Positions 16,940-24,286 of a stretch of 64,000 nucleotides of DNA are shown here, piece by piece. Positions within the stretch are counted from its first letter, which is position 1. The number at the start of each line of letters is the position of its first letter. A model generated the notes under the pieces. It ran no database searches and was not told the origin of the DNA. It saw only the letters and a program-made list of their open reading frames with translations. Source of the DNA: CG2-30-51-40 sp041753575. GTDB lineage: Bacteria; Desulfobacterota; DSM-4660; Desulfatiglandales; Desulfatiglandaceae. Position numbers and translations under genes: made by a program. The stretch is taken from positions 1 to 64,000 of the forward strand of contig JBGSUA010000099.1 of assembly GCA_041753575.1 (NCBI GenBank), given 5' to 3'.

Positions 16940-17326
16940 ATGATGGTTCGTATGCGAGAGCTGGGATTGATTCTGGTCGTAATTGTTTGCGCGGTGGTTT
17001 GCGGCGACTGCTCAAGGGAAGAAATCCCGTCTAAGATTCTCGGCGTTTGGACCACCGAAGTCCCCCCTTACACCGATGCAACGATGGTGATCACTGATAC
17101 ATACATCACCTTCAAAAACGGCGATTCTGTCAGTGAGCACCGAATCGCGGCGTTTGAGAAAACGAAGGATCAAAACAGGGTTGTGTACACTATTTTCTAT
17201 GAGAGCGAGGGAGGAAAGGCAAGCCTCGCCTTTTATCTCACGCAAATAGGGGAGCCTGAGGAGGGAGGGTATTCTCTTATCTTCAAGAACCAGAAAAATC
17301 TCGTCTGGACAAAGACTGCCCATTAA
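16940..17326 (+). CDS. Small exported protein, lipoprotein-like
   Basis: 128 residues. An N-terminal hydrophobic signal (LGLILVVIVCAVVCGDCS) ends in cysteines, but the lipobox is poor (VVCGDC), so lipidation is uncertain. The mature part is beta-rich (GVWTTEVPPYTDATMVITD, then a Y/F-rich stretch) and reminiscent of small lipocalin-like or DUF-type exported proteins. It lies 12 bases after the HD-GYP gene and likely belongs to the same operon. Function unknown. Confidence 0.6.
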   Translation: MMVRMRELGLILVVIVCAVVCGDCSREEIPSKILGVWTTEVPPYTDATMVITDTYITFKNGDSVSEHRIAAFEKTKDQNRVVYTIFYESEGGKASLAFYLTQIGEPEEGGYSLIFKNQKNLVWTKTAH

Positions 17327-17382
17327 TTTTGTTTCTTGCTATGCGCAAAGGACCGTTAACTGGAAATTTTCAGGATGTACTT

Positions 17383-17988
17383 ATGAAAGACAAAAACAGA
17401 AGACGATGGTTTCCCTTAGTAGATGCTCAACTGCAATTCAAATTTCTCGCCGTAATTTTGGGCTATGGAGCGACGCTTTTACTCGTAATCGGATGTGCTC
17501 TATTTTTTCCAGACTTTTTGCTGCTCACCGACGAGACAGCAGATCCTGTAACGAAAACCAAAGCGGCCGAGTTTATCCTCACCACGCATGCGAGGCTCTG
17601 GCTGCCTGTCATAATAGCGCTCCTATTGATAGGCATACACTTTTTCAGGTCTTTTCATCGAGTGGTCGGTCCATTGTACCGGATTCGCTGGGCATACGAA
17701 AAGATCGGAGGAGGTGACTTGAGCATTATTGTACGACTCAGGACAAAGGACTTGCTCCCGCGGGAGGAAAAAGGACTTAACGATATGATTTGTGCCCTTG
17801 CGGAAAAGGTGCGAATGGTGAGGGAGTGTTCGGTACAGGTCTCCGCTTCTTTTGCAGAGATTGAAAGAGAAGTTGCAACCATGGCGGAAGGGAAGGATAC
17901 CCAAAATAACAGGGATAGGTTGCTGGTGGAACACCGCCACGCCATTAAATCTCTGACTGAGAAACTATCTGTTTTTACTCTGCAATGA
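17383..17988 (+). CDS. Membrane protein with HAMP domain and helical tail, no output domain
   Basis: 201 residues from ATG 17383 (AGGA 8 bases upstream; open frame extends to 17329). Membrane segments near 20-42 and 70-92, then a HAMP-like module (VVGPLYRIRWAYEKIGGGDL) and a C-terminal helical stretch with many charged residues. There is no kinase, cyclase or methyl-accepting domain. The short periplasmic loop is only about 30 residues. Probably works with the HD-GYP protein or the pseudopilin of the same gene row. Confidence 0.65.
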   Translation: MKDKNRRRWFPLVDAQLQFKFLAVILGYGATLLLVIGCALFFPDFLLLTDETADPVTKTKAAEFILTTHARLWLPVIIALLLIGIHFFRSFHRVVGPLYRIRWAYEKIGGGDLSIIVRLRTKDLLPREEKGLNDMICALAEKVRMVRECSVQVSASFAEIEREVATMAEGKDTQNNRDRLLVEHRHAIKSLTEKLSVFTLQ

Positions 17989-18100
17989 CCGCATGTGACC
18001 AAAATTTTTCTTGTAGAGTTAAGAAGAACTAGTGCGTGGCGACTGGTAATTTTCTATCGTTCCATTCAAATACCAAGCTGCTTAGGGTGGTGCCTGCCGC

Positions 18101-18368
18101 AGGATAAGCCCTGAATCAATAGCTCCAAGGAAACAGACTGCTATTCTAAAAAGAAGATCAAACGCTATATCCTTATCTTCTAAGAACATTTTAACTCAAT
18201 TACTCAAATCAGGTTTGCTGTAAAGATATAACGTACATACGGCTCAGAAGGGGGGTTGCTAACCTGACGGTGGTTACAAACCGGCTCAGCCGCTATGCCC
18301 TTTAAGGTGATATCTCGATGACTATGGAAGAAACCTTTTGTGTCAGAGCACTTGAACAGGCTTAGAAT
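18101..18368 (+). pseudogene. Decayed IS3-family transposase (orfB) remnant
   Basis: Stitching frames gives RISPESIAPRKQT, then (frameshift near 18156) LYPYLLRTF, stop, NQVCCKDITYIRLRRG, LSRYAL, stop, ISMTMEETFCVRALEQA, stop. These line up in order with the IS3 integrase segment (...IEAIAPR..., YPYLL, NQVWCTDITYIPLRRGF, SRYVLSW, FCVEALEEAL). At least three stops and one frameshift are present and no terminal repeats could be found. Both ends are missing. The rest of 17989-18456 shows no other gene. Confidence 0.72.
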
Positions 18369-18456
18369 TGTTATACTCACCTGTGGCTATCTAAAACAGA
18401 TAAGGGAGGCAAGTAAACATGCGCATTTCCATTTGCAGCAAAACCCGCAGAGCCGT

Positions 18457-18816
18457 CTAGCCAATTGTCGAACCCTTGGCAATGATCTCTATCCAGGCCT
18501 CTTCTCCGAAGGCCTCGCACAGTTCTTTGGCAATGCTGTCCATATCCTCCTTCGTCTTTGCTTCAACCACAAGATCGTAATCATCGAGTATCTTCAGACG
18601 TCCGTGCCTTTTAACTATTTCCTCTGTAAGATGAACATCTGCGGTGACCCAGCCCTTCATCCTCGCAAGAAGTTCATTTCCCTTAAAACCGCGCTCTATG
18701 ACAAGATCCACCCTCCTCTCCTTTGCCTCCCAGCCTACAACGGCAAGCTTCTTCAGGACAGGCCGGACTGGATCATGCATAGCAGCACACTTAAACCAGA
18801 GTAACGCCCTTTCCAT
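18457..18816 (-). CDS. Conserved-looking hypothetical protein
   Basis: 119 residues, soluble, mixed alpha/beta (KKLAVVGWEAKERRVDLVIE, RGFKGNELLARMKGWVTADV, a C-terminal YDLVVEAKTKEDMDSIAKEL). The ATG at 18816 has a near-ideal AAGGAG 6 bases upstream, so it is probably expressed. I do not recognise the family. It stands alone between the IS3 remnant and repeat C. Confidence 0.6.
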   Translation of the reverse strand: MERALLWFKCAAMHDPVRPVLKKLAVVGWEAKERRVDLVIERGFKGNELLARMKGWVTADVHLTEEIVKRHGRLKILDDYDLVVEAKTKEDMDSIAKELCEAFGEEAWIEIIAKGSTIG

Positions 18817-18828
18817 TTCATCTCCTTA

Positions 18829-18852
18829 TTGACAGCAGGCTATAATTGTCAA
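18829..18852. promoter_or_regulatory. Inverted repeat upstream of the hypothetical gene
   Basis: TTGACA (18829-18834) and TGTCAA (18847-18852) flank a 12-base spacer, 12 bases upstream of the 18816 start. Either an operator or chance; no matched regulator in the window. Confidence 0.3.
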
Positions 18853-18882
18853 CAATAGGATCTTAAAGGCGTTGCGTCAAGA

Positions 18883-19084
18883 TTGATGAACTCGCCAGGA
18901 GCAGGAATTTGGCCGGCAAATGAAAAAACTTTTGATACAAGACGCGCGCCAATCTGGACCTGTCCTAAGGGTTGCGCGTCCAAGGGCAGCGCGAAAAATC
19001 CCGAGGAGAAAAGCGTAGAAAGGTCTTTGTTGCGACGTCGAAAGATACAGAGCGGCGCGGGGATGGAGTTTTTGTAAGGCCATC
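18883..19084 (+). repeat. Intergenic repeat, copy C (full length, about 202 bp)
   Basis: Left end TTGATGAACTCGCC; right end GATGGAGTTTTTGTAAGGCC then ATC, the inverted counterpart. Shared internal landmarks: ACTTTTGATACAAGACGCGC and TTGCGACGTCGAAAGATAC. Same length and order as copy B. It occupies most of the gap before the nitroreductase gene. Confidence 0.6.
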
Positions 19085-19141
19085 GGGTCTTAGAAGACCT
19101 GTACCCTTAAACCATGAGAACTTTTAAAGTGAGGATTGGAG

Positions 19142-19795
19142 ATGGATGTTTTATCAGCAATGAAGAGCCGGAAGAGTGCCCGAGCTTACCTCAAGAGGTC
19201 TGTTCCCAAGGAAGCAATAGAGGATATCATCAGACAGGCGGGCCTCGCCCCCTCTGCCATAAACCTGCAGCCCTGGGAATACACCGTGCTTTATGGAGAA
19301 GAGAAAGACCGTCTGGTAAGGCTCTTGCTGAAGACACACTCAGAACGCAAGGTCTCCTGCGGACCAGGAACATCCGGGAGACTCCCTGAAAGATTTGCCG
19401 CAAGAAGCCGCCTGGCCTCGCAGATGATGGAACCGGCCATCGCAGAGATGGGTATTGCCTTTAACAGATTCATTGAAGAGGGGAGCTGTTCCTTTTATGG
19501 AGCGCCTGTAGCCGTCCTTGTCACCATAGAGAGGATATTTCCGAAGATACGCTATCTTGACCTGGGATTGAGCATAGCCTATCTCCTTCTTGCTGCTCAG
19601 GCCAAGGGGCTTTCAACCTGCCCCATAGGCCTCATCACTGCCTATGGGGAAGAAATTGCCGATGCGATCAGTCTTACCGACTCCAAAGAAGTGGTGCTCG
19701 GTATCGCCATGGGCTACGCAGATGAAGCAGCGCCTATAAATTCGTGTAAGACAGGAAGGGCGCCGCGGGGAGAGATCCTCTACTGGTATGAGTAG
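19142..19795 (+). CDS. Nitroreductase-family flavoprotein
   Basis: 217 residues, FMN-binding nitroreductase fold: N-terminal MKSRKSARAYLKRSVP (the basic FMN-phosphate site), APSAINLQPWEYTVL, a dimer region, and AKGLSTCPIGLITAYG plus GIAMGYADEAAP near the C-terminus. Such enzymes reduce nitroaromatics, quinones or chlorophenols; the natural substrate is not apparent. ATG 19142 has a GAGG 8 bases upstream; a TTG two codons earlier is possible. Stands alone, converging on the nickel transporter genes. Confidence 0.85.
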   Translation: MDVLSAMKSRKSARAYLKRSVPKEAIEDIIRQAGLAPSAINLQPWEYTVLYGEEKDRLVRLLLKTHSERKVSCGPGTSGRLPERFAARSRLASQMMEPAIAEMGIAFNRFIEEGSCSFYGAPVAVLVTIERIFPKIRYLDLGLSIAYLLLAAQAKGLSTCPIGLITAYGEEIADAISLTDSKEVVLGIAMGYADEAAPINSCKTGRAPRGEILYWYE

Positions 19796-19911
19796 GTCTT
19801 GCCGAAGGTTATATCCAGGCCCAATGTGATCGCCTATGGAAAAAGCGCGACTACTCAGGTAGAAAGAGTGCAGGAATGTGCCAGGCGAGACCATACCAAG
19901 CATAAATAGGG

Positions 19912-19931
19912 TGTCGGCTAACAGGCCGACA
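19912..19931. terminator. Hairpin between converging nitroreductase and nikO genes
   Basis: TGTCGGC-TAACAG-GCCGACA is a perfect 7-base stem with 6-base loop, followed by a second small stem GGCTACAGCC. There is no T-run, so a simple intrinsic terminator is doubtful, but the position between converging genes fits a bidirectional stop or a palindromic element. Confidence 0.4.
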
Positions 19932-19966
19932 GGCTACAGCCTAAACATCTGAATAGTTACTAAGCA

Positions 19967-20701
19967 TTATCGCTCGTGATGATGCACGATATCTCCGGTC
20001 GGGTGAGCGTGGTAGTGACTGTGCAGAACTTTTGAATCGCCGTTATAAATAACTGCACCTCTCTGGATGCTGTATATCTCGAGCGTCGTCTTGACAAGAA
20101 AATCGTATTCATGTGAAACAATCAGGTAGGTTATGGGAAGTTCATTCAAGACCTCTATGATCCTTCCGCAGGTCCCGATATCGAGTCCGGTAGTCGGCTC
20201 ATCGAGGAGCAGTAGTTCCGGCTTGCATGCGAGCACGGTCGCAAGGGACACTAGTTTTTTTTCACCTCCTGAGAGCCTGTGGGTAAGTCTATCCTCAAAG
20301 CCTTTCAGATTAAGCTTATCCAGGGTCTCAACGGCAAGTCTTCTTGCTTCGCTGGGAGTCTTTCCCTGGTTAAGGGGGCCGAAGGCCACGTCTTCAATGA
20401 CTGTGGGGCTGAATAGCTGGTCATCGGCGTTCTGGAAAACAAATCCAATCCGCCTCCTGGCCTCCACAAAATCCTTTTCTTTTGAAACGGTTTTGCCGAA
20501 GAGGCAGACATCCCCTGCCGACGGTTTCAGAAGACCCATCAATATATGGAGGAACGTGGTCTTTCCGCTTCCGTTATAGCCTATGAGACCCACCCGCTGT
20601 CCCTTAAGAAGAGTAAAGTCAAGACCATTGAGCACTGCGCGCCCGTCGCCGTAAGAAAAACCTATTCCCTTAAGCTGGATCAATGTATCACGATCATCCA
20701 T
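19967..20701 (-). CDS. nikO: Nickel/cobalt ECF transporter ATPase (NikO/CbiO)
   Basis: 244-residue ABC ATPase of the ECF class: Walker A GLIGYNGSGKTTFL, Q-loop FVFQNADDQLFSPTV (the typical ECF DDQLF), signature LSGGEKKLVSLA, Walker B LLLLDEPTTGLD, switch SHEYDF. The C-terminus ends in a histidine-rich tail (HSHYHAHPTGDIVHHHER, 8 His in 18 residues), suited to binding Ni or Co. It is the last gene of the nikKMLQO row and overlaps nikQ by 22 bases. Confidence 0.92.
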   Translation of the reverse strand: MDDRDTLIQLKGIGFSYGDGRAVLNGLDFTLLKGQRVGLIGYNGSGKTTFLHILMGLLKPSAGDVCLFGKTVSKEKDFVEARRRIGFVFQNADDQLFSPTVIEDVAFGPLNQGKTPSEARRLAVETLDKLNLKGFEDRLTHRLSGGEKKLVSLATVLACKPELLLLDEPTTGLDIGTCGRIIEVLNELPITYLIVSHEYDFLVKTTLEIYSIQRGAVIYNGDSKVLHSHYHAHPTGDIVHHHER

Positions 20702-21441
20702 TCCGACACTCCGATAGCGCAGACTCCAACCGCCATCGCCACTGAAAAAAAGATATCTTCCAAGGACACTCTGTATTGATTAAGGCAATAGAACTTTCCC
20801 TCAAAACCGCGGCACTTCATAGCCTGATGGACCCTTTCGGCCCTGTCCCAGGAACGCACAAAAAGCATCCCGATAAGATAGGCATAGGTCCTGTAGGTAT
20901 GAAGATTGGTCCGAGCCTTGAACCCTCTGGCCTTAAGCGCTCTAAGGAGCCTGTTGTATTCCTCTTCTATCACAAAGACGTAACGATAGGTCAGGAGCAG
21001 AAGTGTAACCACCTTCACAGGAAATCCAAGTCCCTGCATCGCATGGCCCGCGGTCGCAACAGGCATTGTCGCTACCAGAGCCAGAAAAGCAAGTAAGATG
21101 GCATTTGACTTGAGGGTGACAGCGGCTGCGTAGATGAAGCCCTCTCTCGTCGCGACAAGAGGTCCTATTTCAAATATCTGCTCCCCCTTGAAGGTGAAGG
21201 GCACTGCTATCCAAAAGAGAAGGATTATTGAGTTTACGATGACCAGTCTTTTAAAAAGGGCCGTGACGTTCAGGCGGGCAAGGACTGTCATCACGATTGA
21301 AAAGGCCAGGGACAAGAGCATTGGAATCGGTCGAGAGATAAGGGCCAACGGTATGGAGTAGGTAAGCGCCGCCAGAATCCTCACCCTTGGGTCAAGCCTG
21401 TGTATCAGCGAATCCCCTGCGGCAAAGATCTCTTCTATCAC
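20680..21441 (-). CDS. nikQ: Nickel/cobalt ECF transporter transmembrane component (NikQ/CbiQ)
   Basis: 253-residue T-component with five to six membrane segments. It has the N-terminal SLIHRLDPRVRILAALTYS and the two coupling motifs near the C-terminal half, LLRALKARGFKAR and RVHQAMKCRGFEGKF (A-R-G / C-R-G helices), that contact the ATPase. It overlaps nikL by 4 bases upstream and nikO downstream. Confidence 0.9.
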   Translation of the reverse strand: MIEEIFAAGDSLIHRLDPRVRILAALTYSIPLALISRPIPMLLSLAFSIVMTVLARLNVTALFKRLVIVNSIILLFWIAVPFTFKGEQIFEIGPLVATREGFIYAAAVTLKSNAILLAFLALVATMPVATAGHAMQGLGFPVKVVTLLLLTYRYVFVIEEEYNRLLRALKARGFKARTNLHTYRTYAYLIGMLFVRSWDRAERVHQAMKCRGFEGKFYCLNQYRVSLEDIFFSVAMAVGVCAIGVSEWMIVIH

Positions 21442-22067
21442 GCCCGGCCTTCCTTGGAAACCTGTCTCTTCGATCTGAAATAGGCGGCAAGGCCCACCAG
21501 CCCGATTATGTAGCCGATACCTCCCATGATATCCCTCAAGGAAAAGTCCTTTTCCCTGGAATCAACCAAAATTGCCGTAAGAGGTCTGATCTTTTTTTCC
21601 ACTGCCTCCTCCACCATCTTCCTTATCTCACCGGCATCAATTGAAAGGCCTCCTTTCTGAGGGCTGGGCTCACCCTGCGCGGAAGCACGTTCTTCAGGGG
21701 CGGATGCCTCTTCCTGGTTAAGGCCGGCATTGTCCTCTCCCAAGATCCTCCATTCCCCCCTGTGGCCCTGCCCGGCCTCAACCGCGACCGTCAAGGCGCC
21801 CTCGGCAGGGATACTGAAGGCATAGGAGCCGCTTTCGTCAGTTTTCCCTTCATGGATTACCTTGCCATTTTCATCCATCACTCTGATCCCGCCGCCCATC
21901 ACCTTTTTGCCACCGGCAAACTTAGCCTCCACCCTGATCATGTCTCCGTCAACCCAGGCGAAGACATTAACCCTGTGCGCCAGACACTCTGCCTGCGATC
22001 CCAGGATAATCAAGGCGGCCATAAGGACAAACACCGCCGTAAAAAGAATAGTCCTCATCCTGTTCAC
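21438..22067 (-). CDS. nikL: Additional ECF component NikL
   Basis: 209 residues. Signal-anchor, then AHRVNVFAWVDGDMIRVEAK, the conserved NikL start of the extracytoplasmic beta domain, then a Gln/Glu/Ala/Ser-rich linker (about 115-145) and a single C-terminal membrane helix (IMGGIGYIIGLVGLAAYFRS). In known Ni systems NikL acts with NikM, replacing NikN. Placed between nikM and nikQ, with a 4-base overlap to nikQ. Confidence 0.82.
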   Translation of the reverse strand: MNRMRTILFTAVFVLMAALIILGSQAECLAHRVNVFAWVDGDMIRVEAKFAGGKKVMGGGIRVMDENGKVIHEGKTDESGSYAFSIPAEGALTVAVEAGQGHRGEWRILGEDNAGLNQEEASAPEERASAQGEPSPQKGGLSIDAGEIRKMVEEAVEKKIRPLTAILVDSREKDFSLRDIMGGIGYIIGLVGLAAYFRSKRQVSKEGRA

Positions 22068-22133
22068 TTTCCACCTCTCTGTCTTTTTCCGCCGTTCCGT
22101 CCTCTGCCGCTCTGCCGCTCCGTCCTCTGAGCC

Positions 22134-22727
22134 TTAACCGAGGAGATCGGGTTTCACTTTAAGGAAAAAGGCCGCGCAAAATGCGGTCACGATGCCCTCG
22201 ATAACCATCACAGGCAGGTTGGCAGCAAGGAGCATCCATGAGACCGTAAAAAAATCCTCCCTGGTAAAGACCAGTGCTGCCGCAACCAGTAAGGCGCTTA
22301 AAAGCACCGCCATAAAGCCGCAGACAAACCCTACCGCAACGGCCCACTTCCCGCCTTTTCCTATAAGGGGTCTCAATGCGATATAACAGATAACTCCAGG
22401 CAGGGCCATGATAACCGTATTAACCCCCAGGGTTGTCATGCCTCCGAACTGAAAAAAGGCTGCTTGAAGAATAAGGGCCACTAAGATCGCCGGAAAGGCC
22501 CCCCAGCCGAGAATCAGCCCCACAATCCCGTTCAGCACCAGATGCGCGCTTGAAGGTCCGACCGGGACATGGATCAGGGAGGCCACAAAGAAACAGGCCG
22601 AGAGCATGCCGGCCCTCGCGATTCTGTCATAGTCAAGTCCCTTAAGTCCAATCCCTGTCCCGACAACGGCCAGAGCAGCGCCCGAAAAGAGCACAGGCCC
22701 CGAAAGCACTCCCTCTGATATATGCAC
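22134..22727 (-). CDS. nikM: Nickel/cobalt ECF transporter substrate-specific component (NikM/CbiM)
   Basis: 197 residues beginning MHISEGVLSGPVLFSGAALA; the free N-terminus and the His in MHIxEG form the metal site in NikM/CbiM. Further family marks are HVPVGPSSAHLVLNGIVGLI and the FQFGGMTTLGVNTVIMALPG stretch. With nikL and no cbiN, and with nikK upstream, nickel is the likelier metal; cobalt is not excluded and no cobalamin genes are nearby. Confidence 0.9.
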   Translation of the reverse strand: MHISEGVLSGPVLFSGAALAVVGTGIGLKGLDYDRIARAGMLSACFFVASLIHVPVGPSSAHLVLNGIVGLILGWGAFPAILVALILQAAFFQFGGMTTLGVNTVIMALPGVICYIALRPLIGKGGKWAVAVGFVCGFMAVLLSALLVAAALVFTREDFFTVSWMLLAANLPVMVIEGIVTAFCAAFFLKVKPDLLG

Positions 22728-22770
22728 CTAACCCCCCAATCTGATAATATTATTCATTTGCTGCCATATC

Positions 22771-23199
22771 TCAAAACTCAACAGCAAGCTGGACCGTAAA
22801 AAGATCACGCATGTCGGAGACTGACCCTTCTGTGTTGAGGTTGTTATCCTCATACTTGCCGTGGAGATATTCGCCCGATAAGACCGTGTTTTCGAATATC
22901 TCGTAGCTCACACACAGACCGAACCGGCTCTTGGGATAAAGACCGAACATATCTCTTGAGCCCTCGTATTTTCCCGCAAGCTGGAGACGTTCAACGGGCC
23001 TGAAGGCAAGCTCGAAGTTCCATGCAGCGGGTCTGCTTTCCTGCGCGGTTCCGTCTCTGTCGAGGGCATAGTTCATCTCACCTGCCTCAAAACTGTCAAG
23101 TGCGGCGATGTATTCCACCCCGAAACTGAAGCAGTCATATTCGATGCTATCATCATAGATCGCGGCATTGTTCGACTGCTTTTCTACCTGTTTTCCCAC
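22771..23199 (-). pseudogene. C-terminal fragment of an LbtU-type outer-membrane porin
   Basis: 142 codons of beta-barrel pattern ending in a terminal phenylalanine (FTVQLAVEF), with FSFGVEYIAALDSFEAGEMN, WNFELAFRPVERLQLAGKYE and SYEIFENTVLSGEYLHGKYE, all alternating strands as in LbtU siderophore-porin family proteins of about 400 residues. The first two thirds and the signal peptide are absent. A GTG at 23199 lies on top of its own ribosome site, and the frame is closed just upstream by TAA, inside the end of nikK (16-base overlap). Most likely a remnant left by deletion, though carried by the nik transcript. Confidence 0.6.
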
Positions 23200-23957
23200 T
23201 CCTTAAATTCAACCCAGATGACCGCGCCAAGTTCAACATTTTTTTCCTTTCCGTCCTTCATCATCTTTATCTCAGATGTGACCAGTCCGGCGAAGCCCCA
23301 CCAACCTGGTCTTGGAACAGAGAACGTGAATATACCGTTTCCGTCTGCCTTGAGGCTCTGGGTAACCATGTATTCGGTTGGGGCGTGGGCCTTCTTGTCC
23401 TGATTGTAGTATTCCACCTCCACTGTCGCGTAGGAGACCGGTTTTCCGTCCACCTTTACTATCCCCTGGAAAAGGTTTCCCGCATAGAGTCCGAAAGGCC
23501 TGACCAGCGGAACGATCTCAGCTTTCAGGCCAATCTCTTTATCCCAACCCTCCTCATCGCCGAAGGCGGCTGCAACCGTTTTCGTATAGTGGGCAATAAA
23601 AGAATCCTCAGCTTCCTCCCAGTAAGGCTCAGGCTCCACATAAAAAACCATCGTGCCTGGCCTCTCGATCTTGTAGCTGGCCTCCCAGGCCTTACGCTCC
23701 ATTACCTTTTTCTCCTTAAGGCTCTTGAGGAGATCTTTTTTGACTCCGCCTACCAAAACCCCGAATGCCTTAGGCCTTGCCATGTCCATGCCCACCATCT
23801 CCATGGGGTGTGAAAATGACATGGTAAGGTTCAATAGGTTTTTTTCTCCCTGCATGACCATTGAGTCGGATGGTATAACCATACCGAAGTGGGCAAAGGT
23901 CTTCCCTGTGACAAAAAATAGAATCAGGCAAGCAGAAACAACGATAATCTTCTTCAT
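23184..23957 (-). CDS. nikK: Periplasmic DUF4198-type nickel transport protein (NikK)
   Basis: 257 residues. Signal peptide (IIVVSACLILFFVTGKTFA) cut so that the mature protein begins near AHFGMVIPSDSMV, the DUF4198/NikK start with an N-terminal His. Contains a Met/His-rich patch (SFSHPMEMVGMDMARP) and a C-terminal Ig-like domain (PVSYATVEVEYYN). NikK is the outer partner of nikMLQO in many delta- and epsilonproteobacteria. ATG 23957 has AGGAGG at proper spacing; it is first in the operon, behind the hairpin at 23983-24043. Confidence 0.85.
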   Translation of the reverse strand: MKKIIVVSACLILFFVTGKTFAHFGMVIPSDSMVMQGEKNLLNLTMSFSHPMEMVGMDMARPKAFGVLVGGVKKDLLKSLKEKKVMERKAWEASYKIERPGTMVFYVEPEPYWEEAEDSFIAHYTKTVAAAFGDEEGWDKEIGLKAEIVPLVRPFGLYAGNLFQGIVKVDGKPVSYATVEVEYYNQDKKAHAPTEYMVTQSLKADGNGIFTFSVPRPGWWGFAGLVTSEIKMMKDGKEKNVELGAVIWVEFKEWENR

Positions 23958-23982
23958 TGTCCAAACCTCCTTTTCAAATGGA

Positions 23983-24043
23983 TTAAAATAAAAAGGCCAT
24001 GGAGGCCGGGCAGCCCTTCACGGGTTCCCAGGCCTTCATGGCC
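23983..24043 (-). terminator. Strong intrinsic hairpin in the nikK leader (terminator or attenuator)
   Basis: On the minus strand GGCCATGAAGGCCTGGG (24043-24027) pairs with CCCGGCCTCCATGGCC (24010-23995), a stem of about 15 pairs, followed at once by TTTTTATTTT. It lies 26 bases before the nikK start, in the nikK direction. It may end the upstream transcription unit, or attenuate the nickel operon. A second hairpin GCAGGC-TTCCT-GCCTGC lies at 24078-24094. Confidence 0.6.
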
Positions 24044-24142
24044 CTGTTGCAAAAACAAAGAAAGCTGTATCTTGGCCGCAGGCTTCCTGCCTGCATTTGC
24101 ACCCTTCTATAGATGGATCTTCAACGTTTGTCAAACAAAAAT

Positions 24143-24265
24143 ATGATGAACTCTCCAAGAGTCCGAGTCTTGGCTATAAACTAAAAAGCTTCAGACACAA
24201 GGCGCACGGATATTTAGGACTGAGGCGCAGTCATACCTGCTCTGCGACGACGAGAGATGCAGCAC
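24143..24265 (+). repeat. Intergenic repeat, copy D (right end missing)
   Basis: Starts ATGATGAACTCTCC, contains AAAAAGCTTCAGACACAAGG then CGC, and ends near CGACGACGAGAGATGCAGC. It matches copy A most closely on the left and copies B/C at the CGAC...GATGCAGC landmark, but the inverted right terminus is absent. Confidence 0.55.
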
Positions 24266-24286
24266 AGGCCTGCTCCCTCTTATCTG

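Noticed and set aside
23957..24110. Cobalamin riboswitch before the nickel operon, suggested by a GGTGCAAAT-like string on the minus strand.
   Set aside because: The conserved GCCACTG box and the overall arrangement are missing; recorded only as an unassigned two-hairpin leader.
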